Part shown: one piece after another, positions 47,249 to 59,525 of the stretch
Layout: each line of letters opens with the position of its first letter
Position numbering within the stretch: the stretch's first letter is position 1
Source of the DNA: Patiria miniata
Lineage: Eukaryota; Echinodermata; Asteroidea; Valvatida; Asterinidae
Direction of reading: 5' to 3'
Assembly (NCBI RefSeq): GCF_015706575.1
Contig: NW_024037056.1
Span: 10,925,176-10,989,175, forward strand
Length of the DNA: 64,000 bases
Made by a program: the position numbers and the translations under genes
The notes under the pieces: generated by a model
Database searches by the model: none
Told to the model about the DNA's origin: nothing
What the model saw: the letters and a program-made list of their open reading frames with translations, nothing else

Positions 47249-47254
47249 AATAAA
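47249..47254 (+). terminator. Poly(A) signal of paralogue 3
   Basis: AATAAA about 262 bases after the stop codon, at the position equivalent to the signal of paralogue 2. Confidence 0.35.
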
Positions 47255-47959
47255 ACAGTGATATTAATTGATAAAACATTTAGAATTCAGCTGAACACTT
47301 TAACCTATGTACTGCGGTACTTCTATGGCGTATGATATAAAAAGCTAATGAATAAATAATAAATGAATAACTGAAGTAAATGAATACATTTAGGAAAAAA
47401 AAGTTATCTGTTGAGAAATCTCACCACATGTTCCTTGTTTTGAAGATTAAAAGCACGAGAGACTTTGACAACATGTTGGTAACAGTGACCTCGATCATGG
47501 AAAGAATGGTAGTATCCAGACGCACCTTCAGAGGCTATGGATAATTGATTGCATTTTCGAAGTATTTTCCAACAAAATTGGAAATGTTTCTCAGTCCCAG
47601 CTTCATCATGTATTTTAAACATGTTTGCAATTAAATACTGACCTGAGATAAGGATGAAAAAAGTGGCGTCATGATGCAATATTCTTTACGACCGTTGTTA
47701 TTATGTAATAAAGTGGATAATCACATGACGTTAATATTTTTAAACATTATTCGATGAATCCAGAGGGCCAGTACGTACACTCCATACAACCATATTCTCT
47801 GTTGCCCTCAAGCGTTCATCATTTGTTGAAAACGGTCCTCGATCGTGCGTTTGTGTGCTTAGTCTATGGGAGAGTTTAATAGTACAGGGACAAATGGAAA
47901 CACAATGCCTTGTCCTCGAGAGTTATGTAAAGTACGACTTTGTGCGTATGTCCTCCATC

Positions 47960-48165
47960 TTTGTAATGTACAAAAACCATCTCAAACGCCACAGGCCGAT
48001 CGATTTTGCATAAACATGCATTAACAACACGTACAAAAAACATCTCAAACTTGAACGCCACAGGTCGATGAGCCTGAACATGCATATAAACCATGTACAA
48101 CCACTATCTCAAGGCGCCACAGGTCGATGCACTCATGCAGATTTATTCCGCGGCCAGTGCCAAAC
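47960..48165. repeat. Three-copy tandem repeat of about 65 bp
   Basis: Units with ACCATCTCAAACGCC, CACAGGTCGAT and CATGCAT recur three times with variation, just beyond the end of duplicated copy B. Confidence 0.55.
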
Positions 48166-50020
48166 ACAGGTCGACTTATTCGTTTTAACTCCACAGAAAT
48201 ACATGAAAAAGATTCAAGAACAATAAACCACTGAAGAAGGACCGGGTCCGAACGCTTGAGAATTATTTTGGTAAGCACTACTTTGCCGGAAATTTTCTAT
48301 ACCTCCATATACTTGCATGAAATATTGATAATAATTTATGCACTTAATTCAGACGTAACTAATAATACAAATTAAAGCACGATAAATTTGGCAAAAAGGA
48401 CACGTAAAACATTCCAAAATTGAAATCAGCCTGTACATAATAAAGAAAAACACACAACAAACTTTTTTATAACGAAACACTTCCAGGCTAAATTATCAAC
48501 GCCAAGCCAGTGAATGACTTGATCAAGTCTAAACCAGCCTCGCACGGCGCCCTCGTGTGGTACGAAACCCATTTTCCTTCGGATCTTTCTGCTGATGCAG
48601 CGTTCGACCTGTGGCGTTTGAGTTAAATATCGACCGGTACGGTCTTTACAAAAAAAACTCTTGAATGCCGGTAGACTCTTGGGGCACTCTATCCGCGTGA
48701 GGCGCCCCAAGTTATTTAGGTTTTCAAAGGCGCTTTTGACAGGACCAGCGTATGGAATTCCATCTCTGCCAAGTTACACGGCGCATGTTTGGGATTTTTG
48801 CTTGGATCTCCCAAACATGCGCCGTGTAACTTGGCAGAGATGGAATTCCATGCCAGCGGGCCGCGGTTCATACGTTTTGTTGTGTGTATCCACTTTTACA
48901 AAACATTACAATGTGGACCACATTTCCATCTTTGTGCGTGTGGAATGTACAATTATCCAATTCATGTCAATTTGCAATGGCCATATGATTATTTTATGCC
49001 AATTGCAAGGAATGGTGGTGCAGCCCTGCTGATGCGACGGTCGGCTCGTTTACATCTTTTCCAGAAGCACGTGGCAGGCGCTCTCAAATTTCTTACCCGC
49101 CGCTTCGGTGTAAATACAACACCTTTGGCCGTATCCGCGTAGGAAGGAAATCATGAAGATGTCAGAAATGTTGAGAGACAAGATGGAGACGCAGGCTTCC
49201 GATCTTCAGTTTCCTCAAGCTTCACTTCACAACTCCGAAATTTCCAAAATCATGGTCTTCATGCAGTTGGGTAAATATCAACATTTTTTTTTATGGCAAT
49301 GCTCTCTGACGACCGGGAAAAAAAGTACTAGTACTAAGCCTATAGTTGCAACAACCGTCACTGCGCGCCCTTTCCTATGTGCTCTAGTGGGGCGGACTCT
49401 ATATGCATTTTTGGGTACGCTCTCTCCCAACACATATAGCCTAGGCGGTACTTCAACAAGTTCAAAACCATTTAATGCCATTTTGTCTGACCCTTTTAGG
49501 GGCGGGTCATGACGCTAAAAAGTGGGGGGCTGCGCCGGCAAAAGAACAATTCCGATAATTTTACCTTTTCTTTTCTGCATTTGGCCAGCTCACCCATAGA
49601 GCTGCTCACCCAAGTGAAAATAAAATAATTCAAGAATTTCGCCATTGCTGGGAGTTGGCCATATTTTTAAACATTAAGGGACAAATGGCGTAAACAAACA
49701 AAAAATCGGCTGCAACAGGCAATAGTTTTTTTTTCAATCCAATAGGCCTATAGCTGGGCAATTTCCAAAGGTTGGCATTATACACTTCAGTCATTGTTCT
49801 GCATCCCACTTTTACGGAGATTGTTCATTATGAGGCCGTTGAAAGAAACAGCGTTGATGCGAAATCAAATCCCTTTTGCTATAATGGCCTGGAATTACAA
49901 CATTCAAAGCATTTTGCGTCTGTTAGGGGATTTCAAATTCCTGCTCTTAATAGTGGCCGTTTCTGTGTTATCCTCTTGGTTGGAAATCCTCTCAAATATT
50001 TCCTTGTTCGTATTTTACCC
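48166..50020. other. Region without a confident gene
   Basis: Open frames of about 95-120 codons occur on both strands (48426-48710, 48661-49032, 48789-49142, 49153-49512). I recognise no domain in them, and two are anchored in a perfect hairpin. The start of the last (MKMSEMLRDKME) is followed by a GTAAAT donor-like site near 49270, so a first exon cannot be excluded. Confidence 0.35.
48752..48851. repeat. Perfect 43-bp inverted repeat with 14-base loop
   Basis: The arm 48752-48794 is exactly complementary to 48809-48851, with a 14-base spacer. No mismatch was found. The outer ends read ATGGAATTCCAT. Confidence 0.9.
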
Positions 50021-50021
50021 A

Positions 50022-50140
50022 TATAATCCGAGAGCCCATTGAGGTCTCTCACAAAAGGTTTAATGGTGTCATACCTGTGCGTCTGGGAGGGGACGCCGCC
50101 TAATTTTTTTTTTATGTCTAAGTTCATTAGAACGATCATT
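50022..50140 (-). repeat. Inverted partner of 52400-52570
   Basis: The complement of this stretch (TTAGGCGGCG, CCATTAAACCTTTTGTG, CCTCAATGGGCTCTCGG) aligns with 52430-52567 on the plus strand. It is probably a piece of the same LINE in opposite orientation. Confidence 0.45.
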
Positions 50141-50539
50141 CCAACACCAAACAGTCATGAATGAGTCTGCTTTTGCAGAATTTCAACTTACGAATAAAAA
50201 ATCCAGTGCAAAATTCACTTAAGAACGGCAAGTTAATTGCCGATTTCTGCACGGCTTAAAAAGTATTACGCAATGCACACCAAAGCATCGCTACCCACGT
50301 ACTGCATTGCAAAACCACTGCAATGTAACGTAGTGTAATATACGATATTATGCATTAATATTATGCCGGCCCAAATATTCGAAATAGTCATGATTTTGCG
50401 AATTAGGCAATAATGCAACCTATTACGCTTAATTATGAAATAAATGTCCGCGGTAATATGGCCCAGTTAGTCAATTCTCATTGTATTTAGATTTTTTGAC
50501 GATGTATCAAAGCCTACCTGATACATAAATGGACTGTAA

Positions 50540-50916
50540 GGCCAAAAAAAAAAATAAGTCGGTCTCTGGTCAGCGCGCGCGTCGATTTTAATCATGCGCG
50601 TCGATCTTTTTTTTTCCAAAATGTTCCGCGGTAGCTCCAACAGCGCCCTCTATGCCGCACCTCCTCAGTTTTTTTTTACCATAGAGCACCAAGGAATGGG
50701 AAATTGCACCAAGGCAAACGATCAAAAGCACCAAGGCAAATTATGGAGGACACCAATGTACATGAGGACACCAAAAAAAGCAAAATAGTACCCACCTTGT
50801 CTGTACAATCCCTTGACGAAAAAAAAAAAAAGCAAAAAAAAAAAAAAAAGCCGCGTGGCCGCGTCAATTCCGGAACTTTGGTCTGACCAGAGACCGAATG
50901 TTTTTTTTTTTTGGCC
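50540..50916. mobile_element. Harbinger-like MITE with TAA duplication
   Basis: Ends GGCCAAAAAAA and TTTTTTTGGCC are continued by GGTCTCTGGTCA arms and bordered by TAA at 50537-50539 and 50917-50919. It is related to the element at 40144 through end sequence and a GCGCGCGCGTCG segment. Confidence 0.75.
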
Positions 50917-51768
50917 TAAAGCAGACTCAATCATGGCGGAGCCTGAATTATTAAAGAGAGATACATTACGAAGAAGGCGTTTGATGCGAGTCCTTTTCGG
51001 CATAAAAAAGGATGATACAAAATGGCCGGGATCGATGATTTTCCCCTTTAAAAACTGCTATTGAATTGGACACACCAAAGAAGCGCTGTTCTAAACGGGC
51101 ATGTTTTTCCACTCATCCGGAAAACATAGATCCCAACTAACGGAAGTCATACGCATGTTTAATTAAAGTAACACATTTTTTTTTACAGCTGTCCATGGAG
51201 TGTTAAACTTTTCCAACCAAAGGCGCACAGTTTCTTAAAAAAGAAAGTAAAAAAAACCCCACCGCAATATTTCATATATTATCAGATCAATACATTCATG
51301 TGTATAATGGTTCATATAGGGCCTATAGAGTGATTCTTGATTCAAGACATTCTTTGATTTTGATCGAAATAGACCATGGGGCTGTTATGAATGTGTACTT
51401 TCAAGTGGAGGAAGGGGAAAACCTATATATGTATAATTATTTGTTTAAAAATTAAATGATTGCTACAAAAAAAGTACTTATGAGGCCTATACATAATTAT
51501 GCATAAATCGGAACCTCTACAATACCGTGAGATCAGGAAGTGGGAGTGTTTCTGGGGGTTTAGAAGAATTTGAAAAAGAATGAATAATTCACAAATAATG
51601 CGTTGTAATTCCAAAACTGTGTAACACTCTGTTATTTTACAGTACATGTGTACGGTGCGTGTTTATTTTTAAAATTACTGTCATGGTATTTCGCGATTCT
51701 TGGGGGCTGTTTTGCAAACTGATACGTATGCCTCAATGCTATTACGTCATTTCACAAAAAAAGAGTTA

Positions 51769-51948
51769 AGCCCGGTTCATACTCTGCGCGAAAGCGAAAG
51801 CGAACGCGACTTGTGACGTCGTGGCAAGTATTCGCGCTGCGAATTCGTAAAAGTTGAACATATTTCAACTCGGGCGAATTTCGCAGCGAATGTTTTATGA
51901 CGTCGAATTCGCTTTGCATTCGCTTTCGCATGAAGTATGAACCGGGCT
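51769..51948. mobile_element. MITE with TTA duplication
   Basis: AGCCCGGTTCATACT and its complement AGTATGAACCGGGCT form the ends, and further in AAGCGAA and TTCGCTT arms continue. TTA borders both sides (51766-51768, 51949-51951), again a TWA duplication. Confidence 0.75.
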
Positions 51949-52552
51949 TTACGGTTTGGCATTATTTCGCGGTAAATAAAGCCGTTCGCAGATTTTGCAC
52001 GAGTTTTTTATTCTTAACTTGACATTCTGCAAACGCTGACTCGTACACTACCGTTTGGTGTTGGAATAATCGTTGTGCTCAATGTTTAAACACATAAAAC
52101 AAAAAGCACATTAGAAGGCGGCTAATTATTGAACTTTAACTCGTTCTTAAGCACAAAATGCACGGTAAAAGCTATTCTTAAGTTGTGGATCTTGCATTAT
52201 AGTCACAAGCAGGTTATAGTGAAGGTTTCGCTTTTGTGCTCAAAAGTTTAATTAACAGTAAATAATTAGTGCTAATTAGGCCATTCTTAAACATGGATGC
52301 ACACGGGATTTCTCATCCTCAAGTTATTGGTTATTGATAAATTATTCGAAAACTATCTTTTCGCTTTGGAACCGTGCTTGTGCGCGATATTCTAATTAAA
52401 AGTCTTTTTTTTTGGGGGGGGGGTCTTTAGGTGGTGCCCCCTCCGAAACGCACGGGGTGTGTCACTTAAGAGTGACGGTTTTGACGGTTGGACACCCCTA
52501 CCTACTCGCTGCCACCATCAAACCTTTTGTGCGCGATATTCTAATTAAACCT

Positions 52553-55500
52553 CAATGGGCTCTCGGACTTCTGCCACATCAAGAGTTCCGCAGGGAGCAG
52601 TGCTCGAACCAATACTGCTGACTTTACCTGCCGAGCAAGTTGACTTCACAAGTGAGACTATTCGCTGACGATTGCCTAGTATACCAACAAATATCACTTG
52701 ACAAGGACACCTCAACTCTACATAGTGGAGCTGCTTAGGTCCATTTTTGGCCAAAATCGTGCACTTTGTGGTAAAAGCATGGAATTTGGCATGCGGGGTC
52801 GGAATGGGCTAGAAATCATTTTAAGATCGGGACCCATCCTGGATTTTGCCCATTTTGGGGGCGGAGCTTAATTTTTTGAAAAAGGGGGTGCAAACAATAA
52901 AAACTGTATTTAACATCCATTTCCCTCGTTTTTTCTATGCGTTAAAGTAAGCTTAAACATAAAATAAGACATTCTAGCTTGTAAACACCTGTTATTTTCC
53001 ACCCATTTTGTGGGCGTGGCCTAAATGTGTAAAAGAAGCAGTATATATTAGCAGTTTGGTTCAAATATATAAAAATACCATTCAGTTGGGTGGTAAAATC
53101 TTGAAAATTGGCACGTTTAGTCGAGATGGGCTGAAAATCATTTTAAGAGGTGGACCCATCTTGGATCTTGCCATTTTGGGGCGGAGCTTGATCGGTTAAA
53201 AAGGGGAGTGCAAACAAATAACAATTTAGAAAAACTGTATTTAACATCCATTTTCCTTTGTTCTTCATGCTTTTAAATAAACAGAGACATGATACAAAAA
53301 AATCCAACATTGTAACACTTGTTATTTTTTACCCTTTTGTGGGCGTGGCCTAAATATGAAAAGGAGTCCTCACATTAAAGTAGCTTCATTCAAACGAGGA
53401 AAAATCATCACTTTTGCTGGTAAAACACAAATTCTGCATTGGTTAACTATGTTTGCCATACACTGTAAAGATAAGTTTAAAAGGTTGCAAGGACTTTGCC
53501 CTTTTAGGGGTGGAGCTACATTTTAAAGTAGAGGGCTGAATATTCGCATAGAAAGGTTAAATGGTAATATTTCTACTGGGTATACTTACTCAAAGTTGTT
53601 TCATGTCCTTAGATGTTCCTGGTACATACAGCCTAGGCCAAAACATAGTTCTGTTTCCGATAACATGGCATTTGAAAATAGGGTAGGAAGGTAGGGAATT
53701 CTTGTGGGGTGCATTCTTTTTGTGTTGATCATATGTAGGTGTCTGCGTGTATTCCATGGTAAAAGGTGGTAATTGATGGTATTTGTTTAATTTTTTTCAT
53801 TGTTCCCAAAACAATATTAGGGTAGGGGCTGTCAAAAATAGGGTAGGTGGGGTACCGGAAGCAGAATTATTATTTTTGGCCCTATGTGTAAATATTGAAG
53901 CAATTGCCAGGAGTCAATGGCTTTTGATTCTCTCCTCATTGATACGACCACACTCTATTGAAAGTTAACAATCACGCCATCAGGACTGGGGTGTTATGGA
54001 TCTGCTAAAGACCGCATTGTTGTTCCCCCTCACTCCCCCTTTGTAATTCCTATATTTTTTTGCGTGATTTTCCTAAAATTCGGCACGAATGTTGGTTGGT
54101 CAGTACTCTATTTGATGTCATTTTGGTAGATACCACATTTAGAGTGCACTTTCGAAATTCACTTCATCTAATTTCATTTTGTTTTACAAACACCCACATG
54201 AATTCAAAACGTCTGCGCCCAGAACGGCTTCATGGCTTTTCTGCGCAAAAAAGCGAGGAGTGGGTACAACCCAATCACAATGTTGAAATGGTCACAATTT
54301 CTTCTGCCCTTTGTTTCCTTTTTTTTCTTTCTACATGATGCTCCGCTCCTTTTCTTCTAAACAGTACCTTGTATAAACATGAAACTTTGAACAAAGATTA
54401 ACCCTTATCCAACATCTTCAAAAGTGGCCATCGATTGAACGAAGTCTTGAACAAAATAAAACTCATGTTGATATTTTGTAATCATATAGACCATTAATTG
54501 ACAAACAATATTTTGTCAAGTACATGAAGTCACTTGACCTTTACTTTAATACGGGGCTTACAAAAAGTGAATGGTGTTGTCATCGCCTGAAAGAGCCCCC
54601 CCCCCGACTATTTAAAAACCATTCATCAACATTTTCCAAACTTACCCTGGGAACTTCAAAACAGTTTTTGGGGAAAGCTAAAAACATTCTACATGTTTTC
54701 ATGGATTTTGATGAAACTTAGATGCAGTGACCCTTGGGTGCATGAAAAGACACAATTCTTCATGGAATTACTGAGGTCAAAGGTCATGTAGGGCTCATTA
54801 GAGGTCATTGTTCAAATATGCTTCAAATGTTTCTTTGTCTACAGAATTTGATGGATCAGTTTAATGTTACTTAGAAGTTGGATGGAGTGCTCCTTGGGTT
54901 GGGGTTCATCACAACTCTTCAAAAATTGGAGGTCAAAAGTCATGTAGGGGTCATTTGAGGTCGTTGTTTAAAATTGCACACAATGTCAAGAGCATTTTTG
55001 TAAGAACACAAAATGTATAGGCGACAGATGCGATCCGCAGATATATGTCTTGTTTTAATTCGTATCAAGTGGCAATGCTTTGGGCACAAATAATGACACA
55101 AATAATGTTATCAGCTACATTGTTGCTGTGATGTAAAGATACTGTGCTTTCAATACATACATTTATTCCTTCCTGCATGTACTTTGTATATTTTGGAATT
55201 GTTTATCAAAGTGCAAGCATATTTTTTAAGAAGCTACATAATTTCTCAAAAATATTAATCCCACCTTTTCAAACATCAAGATATTACTTTCCATGCAAGT
55301 CCAAACATCCATATGATATAAATTCAGCAGAACACACTGCAAGGAATTGATGTATACTCTGCGCATATTTTTTTTAAAATTATTTTCATGTTTACATGCC
55401 CACATATACATGAAAATCACTTGCAAGAATAGGTGAAGTCCACCGTTGCCCCCCCCCCCGTGATGCTGGTAGTGTTTACAAACAAGGAAATGCCGCAGCT

Positions 55501-57066
55501 GCTGTAACCTATGTTACTTGTAGCCAATCACACTAATTTAAATATGAAATATTTAATCTTCTGGAATATTCAACCCCCTACTTTAAATTGTAGCTCCACC
55601 CCTAAAAAGGCAAAATCCTTGCAACCTTTTTAAATTTATATTTACTGTGTATGGTAAAACATAGTTAACCAATGCAGAAGTTGTGTTTTTACCGGCAAAA
55701 GTGATGATTTTCCCTCGTTTGAATCAAGCTGCTCCAATGTGCGGCCTCCTTTTCATATTTAGGCCACACCCACAAAAGGGTAAAAATAACAAGTGTTTGA
55801 AAGTTGGAATTTTTTTTTATCATGCCTCTGTTTATTTAAAAGCATGAAGAACAAAGGAAAATGGATGTTAAATACCGTTTTTCTAAATTTTGCACTCCCC
55901 TTTTTAACCGATCAAGCTCCGCCCCCAAAATGGGCAAGATCCAACATGGATCCACCTCTTAAAATGATTTTCAGCCCATTTCGACTAAACATGCCAATTT
56001 TCAAGATTTTACCACCCAACTGAATGGTATTTTCCATATTTGAACCAATCTGCTAACATATACCGCCTCTTTTACACATTTAGGCCACGCCCACAAAATG
56101 GGTGGAAAATAACAGGCGCTAAAACGCTAGAATGTCTTATTTTATGTTTAAGTTTATTTTCAAAGCATAGAAAAACTAGAAAATGGATGTTAAATACAGT
56201 TTTTATGAGTTTTTATTGTTTGCACCCCCTTTTTCAAAAAATCAAGCTCCGCCCCAAAAATGGGCAAGATCCAGGATGGGTCCCGATCTTAAAATGATTT
56301 CTAGCCCATATTGACCCCACATGCCAAATTTCATGCTTTTACCACAAAGTGCACGATTTTTCGCTTAGCAGCTCCACTAACAAAACAATTTCAAGTTGCT
56401 CGAATCATGGCAGAATGAATGGCTCATGAATTTTAATCCATCGAAGTGCTGTACTATCACATTTGCTTACCGGAATCCTCCAAACAGATCCTACACCTTT
56501 TGTGGGGAGCAACTCACATCGAACACAGCTTGCTGCAGCCAAAACCCAGAAATTTCTCGGAGTCATCAGGCGGAATATGTGGAGCTGCCCAGAAGAAGTG
56601 AAATCCATGGCATACCCTATCTTTGGAGTATGCAGTGACTGTGTGAGACACACACTGAGTGTAATATACCGTAACACTAGACAGAGTCCAAAAATATTCA
56701 ACAAGATTCTGCACAAAAAAAGTTACAGTATAGGAAGAGGGAACAGTCACTGGAATCCTGGAGCACATCAAGTGGGGAGACATGGAAGAGCAAAGGAAGA
56801 TACAAAGGCTATCAGTGCTCTACAAAATCAATCATGAGCTGGATTACATCTCACGAGCAGATCATCTCAACTGAAACACAAGAAATACCAGGGGGCACCA
56901 ACAAAAATCCTACAAACGACATGCAATAAAGGAAGCCTACTGGAACTCTTTCTTCCCGAGAACAATTACAGGATGGAAGAAGTTGCCAGCAAACGTCGTC
57001 AACTCTAGGACACTACTTGCATTCAAGGATAGGGCATCCAAGCACTACATGGACAATTACATGTAA
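52553..57066 (+). pseudogene. LINE (non-LTR retrotransposon) ORF2 fragment, split by an insertion
   Basis: The left piece (52553-52722) translates in one frame to a reverse-transcriptase core: TSRVPQGAVLEPILL, then LFADDCLVYQQISLDKDTST (FADD is the catalytic box). The right piece (56380-57066) continues with LLESWQNEWLMNFNPSKC, then QKFLGVIRRNMWSCPEEVKS, EHIKWGDMEEQRKIQRLSVL and SFFPRTITGWKKLPANVV, typical of the C-terminus of CR1/Jockey-like elements. Removing the inserted 3657 bases with one 3-base duplication restores the frame at the break (STLQNNFKLLES). The right piece carries at least one further frame shift and stops, and the 5' part of the element is missing, so it is dead. The clade is a guess from motif style. 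Confidence 0.75.
52723..56379. mobile_element. 3.66-kb fold-back element with modular arms
   Basis: The ends TAGTGGAGCTGCT and its complement are bordered by ACA at 52720-52722 and 56380-56382. Arms of about 820 bp (52723-53545 and 55560-56379) are inverted copies. Each arm consists of three diverged modules of about 320 bp, recognisable by GGGCGGAGCTT, a TGTATTTAACATCCATTT stretch, a TGTGGGCGTGGCCTAAAT stretch and AAAATCATTTTAAGA. The centre of about 2 kb holds at least two units of another repeat (period about 157 bp, core GAGGTCAAAGGTCATGTAGG, near 54774 and 54930). No transposase frame is seen, so it is non-autonomous. Confidence 0.8.
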
Positions 57067-57538
57067 GGCTATTTACTAAGGTCATCTACACATAAGGTCA
57101 GAAGTTAGTGTGATATTCCTGAGTGAATTTTACTGACTCAACCAGAACCAGAAACATGCACATTTCATGGTTTTCAGGACGCAGTGCCCCTTTAATTTCG
57201 CCTTAGGAACTATTTTATCAACTTCCAAAACTTGTTGGAGCTAATATCGACTGTCCATCCTCAAAATTAAACATGTTAATTGTTATATTTGTATACTGGC
57301 GTCTTTCGACTTTCCGATGTTTTTTTTAGACATGATAATGCTCACTTTCTTCCTTGTAAACAACATGCTAATTGTAAAAAGAAATGGCCTGAAGGTGTTA
57401 ACCTTCTGTATGGCCCTTTATTGGAGAAGTGATATAGGATAGTGGCCTTGAATAAGGAAGCAATGAACATTGTAAAAAATTGTTTAAACAACACCTTTTA
57501 AAAAGACCGTTTGATTGTTTTGCCTTTGCTAGCTATAG

Positions 57539-57667
57539 GGTTTTCACGGGCATCCGTTCATCAATTTTCCTGTAACCCTCGGACGCTATCATGCTTGGCA
57601 GGGTGATAAAGCTGATGTGGTTCAACGTCTCAGCTACTCAAGGAATTCTTCAACACTGCTGAGTCTG
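57539..57667 (+). CDS. Orphan candidate exon of an unrecognised gene
   Basis: A 129-base open stretch, exactly 43 codons, lies between a plausible acceptor (pyrimidine-rich, ending CTAGCTATAG) and a consensus donor (CTG then GTAAGT). It reads GFHGHPFINFPVTLGRYHAW, then QGDKADVVQRLSYSRNSSTL, then LSL. The composition looks like real protein, and the phase is 0 at both ends. No neighbouring exon was found before the window ends in satellite. I do not recognise the family. It may be an exon of a gene reaching beyond the window, or a relic. Confidence 0.4.
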
Positions 57668-57718
57668 GTAAGTGTTTGCACTTCTTATGTTACTGAATTA
57701 TTGTTTTTAATAATGTTA

Positions 57719-58386
57719 CAGGGTGAGTAAAAAAAATGCGGAACCAAACCCTAAAACATTATATTTCATATTTAAACAAATATGCAGCACCCAAAATAAT
57801 AATGACTGGAAAGCCAATTTCACAAGGTACTGTTTGATAAAACAAAATTACTGAAATTAGTCAATCCGTTTAAAAAATATCCTCATTTACACACAATAAC
57901 CCTAAAACCTGTCTCGCCCCCCCCCCCCGAAATGCGATTTCAAGAATTGTCGTCGCATCTTTCTTCAAACATCACCAGCGATTAAATCTCAGTATAAACG
58001 ATAAAACATATTCAACAGAATCCCTTCGAAGGCCCGTCCTTTAAAAAAGTATATTCTATTAATTAAATTGTTTGCCAGGTTTGTTAATAAAGATATGCTA
58101 CAGTTGGTAGTAGTTGTTGATATATGTATTCTGTGTCATTTTCTTTGTTGTTCCAAACAGTCAAAACACACAATGAATGGCTTTTTTGGACGAGACGGGT
58201 TTTAGGGTCATTGTGTTTAAATGGTGATGTTCTTTGAACGGATTGAGCAATATGTATATTTTTTTAAAATAAAAAAGTAGCTTATGAAATTGGCTTTTCA
58301 GTCATTATTGTTGTCGGTGCTAAATATTCTTTTAAATATGAAATATATTTTAAGGGATTTGGGTTCCGCTTTTCTGACTCACCCTG
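57719..58386. mobile_element. TA-flanked fold-back element of 668 bp
   Basis: CAGGGTGAGT and its counterpart GACTCACCCTG form the ends, followed by GCGGAACCAAA/TTTGGGTTCCGC, and inner arms (AATGACTGGAAAGCCAATTT and complement) pair over long distances. TA borders both sides. No transposase. A relative end (ACAGGGTGAATAAAAAAAAA) occurs at 20004 and 37504. Confidence 0.75.
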
Positions 58387-58509
58387 TATAACGGCTCTTA
58401 CCTCAATGTATATTCCAAGCCATACGACAATAAAGGCAATAGGATGATTTGCTTTTGTTGAGATAATTTGACATATCCATATGCGTTTAGTTTGTGACAT
58501 TCTGTGCAC

Positions 58510-59525
58510 TATTTGACTGCCTGTCAGCGAACCCTGGGCCAGCTATGATATGACTTATGCTAAATCTCGAGTATGAGTCCCTTTTTAGAAAGAAACTCTC
58601 GGATTTTTGACATTGATAGGGAGCTGGATATTGTGGCTACAGTTCCCAACAAAGTCCGCAGATCAAATACAATGTTGAAGATAATTTGACATGCGCATCC
58701 ATGTTTTGGCCAAGGTTATATATGTACAATATATTCCATTTGACTGCCTATCAGTTGGTGCTCTGCCAGCTAAGATGTGACAATATCTCATTTTTGTGCC
58801 CTTGCCATCAGTAATTCTGGAATATTTTGACATGGATAGGGACCTTGCTAGTGTGACTACATTATACATCACGTTTGAATTCATTAGATACCTGTAGACA
58901 ATTTAAGATACGTATCGATGTTTCGGCCGACTATATTTCTGTGCAGTATTCTCCATTTGCCTGCCGATCAGTCTGTTGGCCCTCTGCCAGCTATGACATG
59001 AATATGGCAGTGGCGTTGTCATCACAAATCTCGAAATATTTTGACATGGATGTGGAGCTAGGTAATGTGGCTACATTCTCCCACAAGTATGGAGTTGGCT
59101 GACCAAATATAACTGGAGAAAATAAGGGATATGCAACTATGTTTTGGCTTAGGTTATTTCTGTGCGGTTTTGCATTTTGACTGCCTATTAGTTGGCGCTC
59201 CATCAGCTATGACATGACTTGCTATATCTCGACATTTAGTGCCCTTCTTCAGAAATCTCAGAATAATTTGAAATTTGAATATGGAGCTAGAAAGAGTGGC
59301 TACATTCTCCCACAAGTTTGGAGTTGACGCAACTATGTTTTGGCCAAGTTTATTTCTTTGCGGTTTTCCATTTGACTGCCTAACTTTGGCGCACAATCAG
59401 CTATGACGTGACTTACTATATTTCGACTTTCAGTGCCCTCTTTATCAAAAACTTCATCATCCAACTATTTTGACACGGATTTGGAGCTAGTTAGCGTGGC
59501 TACATTCTCTTATAAGTTTGGAGTC
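58510..59525. repeat. Diverged tandem repeat, period about 215 bp, five units
   Basis: The marker GAGCTAGNNANNGTGGCTACAT occurs near 58621, 58841, 59054, 59284 and 59484 (spacing 200-230). CCATTTGACTGCCTATCAG and CAGCTATGACATGA recur in the same order. Units differ a lot from one another, unlike the adjoining satellite. Confidence 0.8.

Larger units (their letters stand above)
33138..47965 (+). repeat. Segmental duplication, copy B (carries paralogue 3)
   Basis: This is the counterpart of 14170-31155. Insertions private to this copy include a palindromic MITE at 33519-33689, about 290 bases with a (TTTG)n run in intron 1, a Harbinger-like MITE in intron 2, and a C-rich element replacing most of intron 4. 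About 2 kb of other sequence separates the copies. Confidence 0.8.

Noticed and set aside
48789-49142. 117-codon frame ending LTRRFGVNTTPLAVSA
   Set aside because: Not taken as a gene because its first part lies in the perfect hairpin and no domain is recognisable; listed only as part of an unassigned region.
52723-56379. CACTA-type (En/Spm) transposon
   Set aside because: The duplication is 3 bp as in that group, but the ends read TAGTG...CACTA from outside in, the reverse of the known CACTA...TAGTG order.
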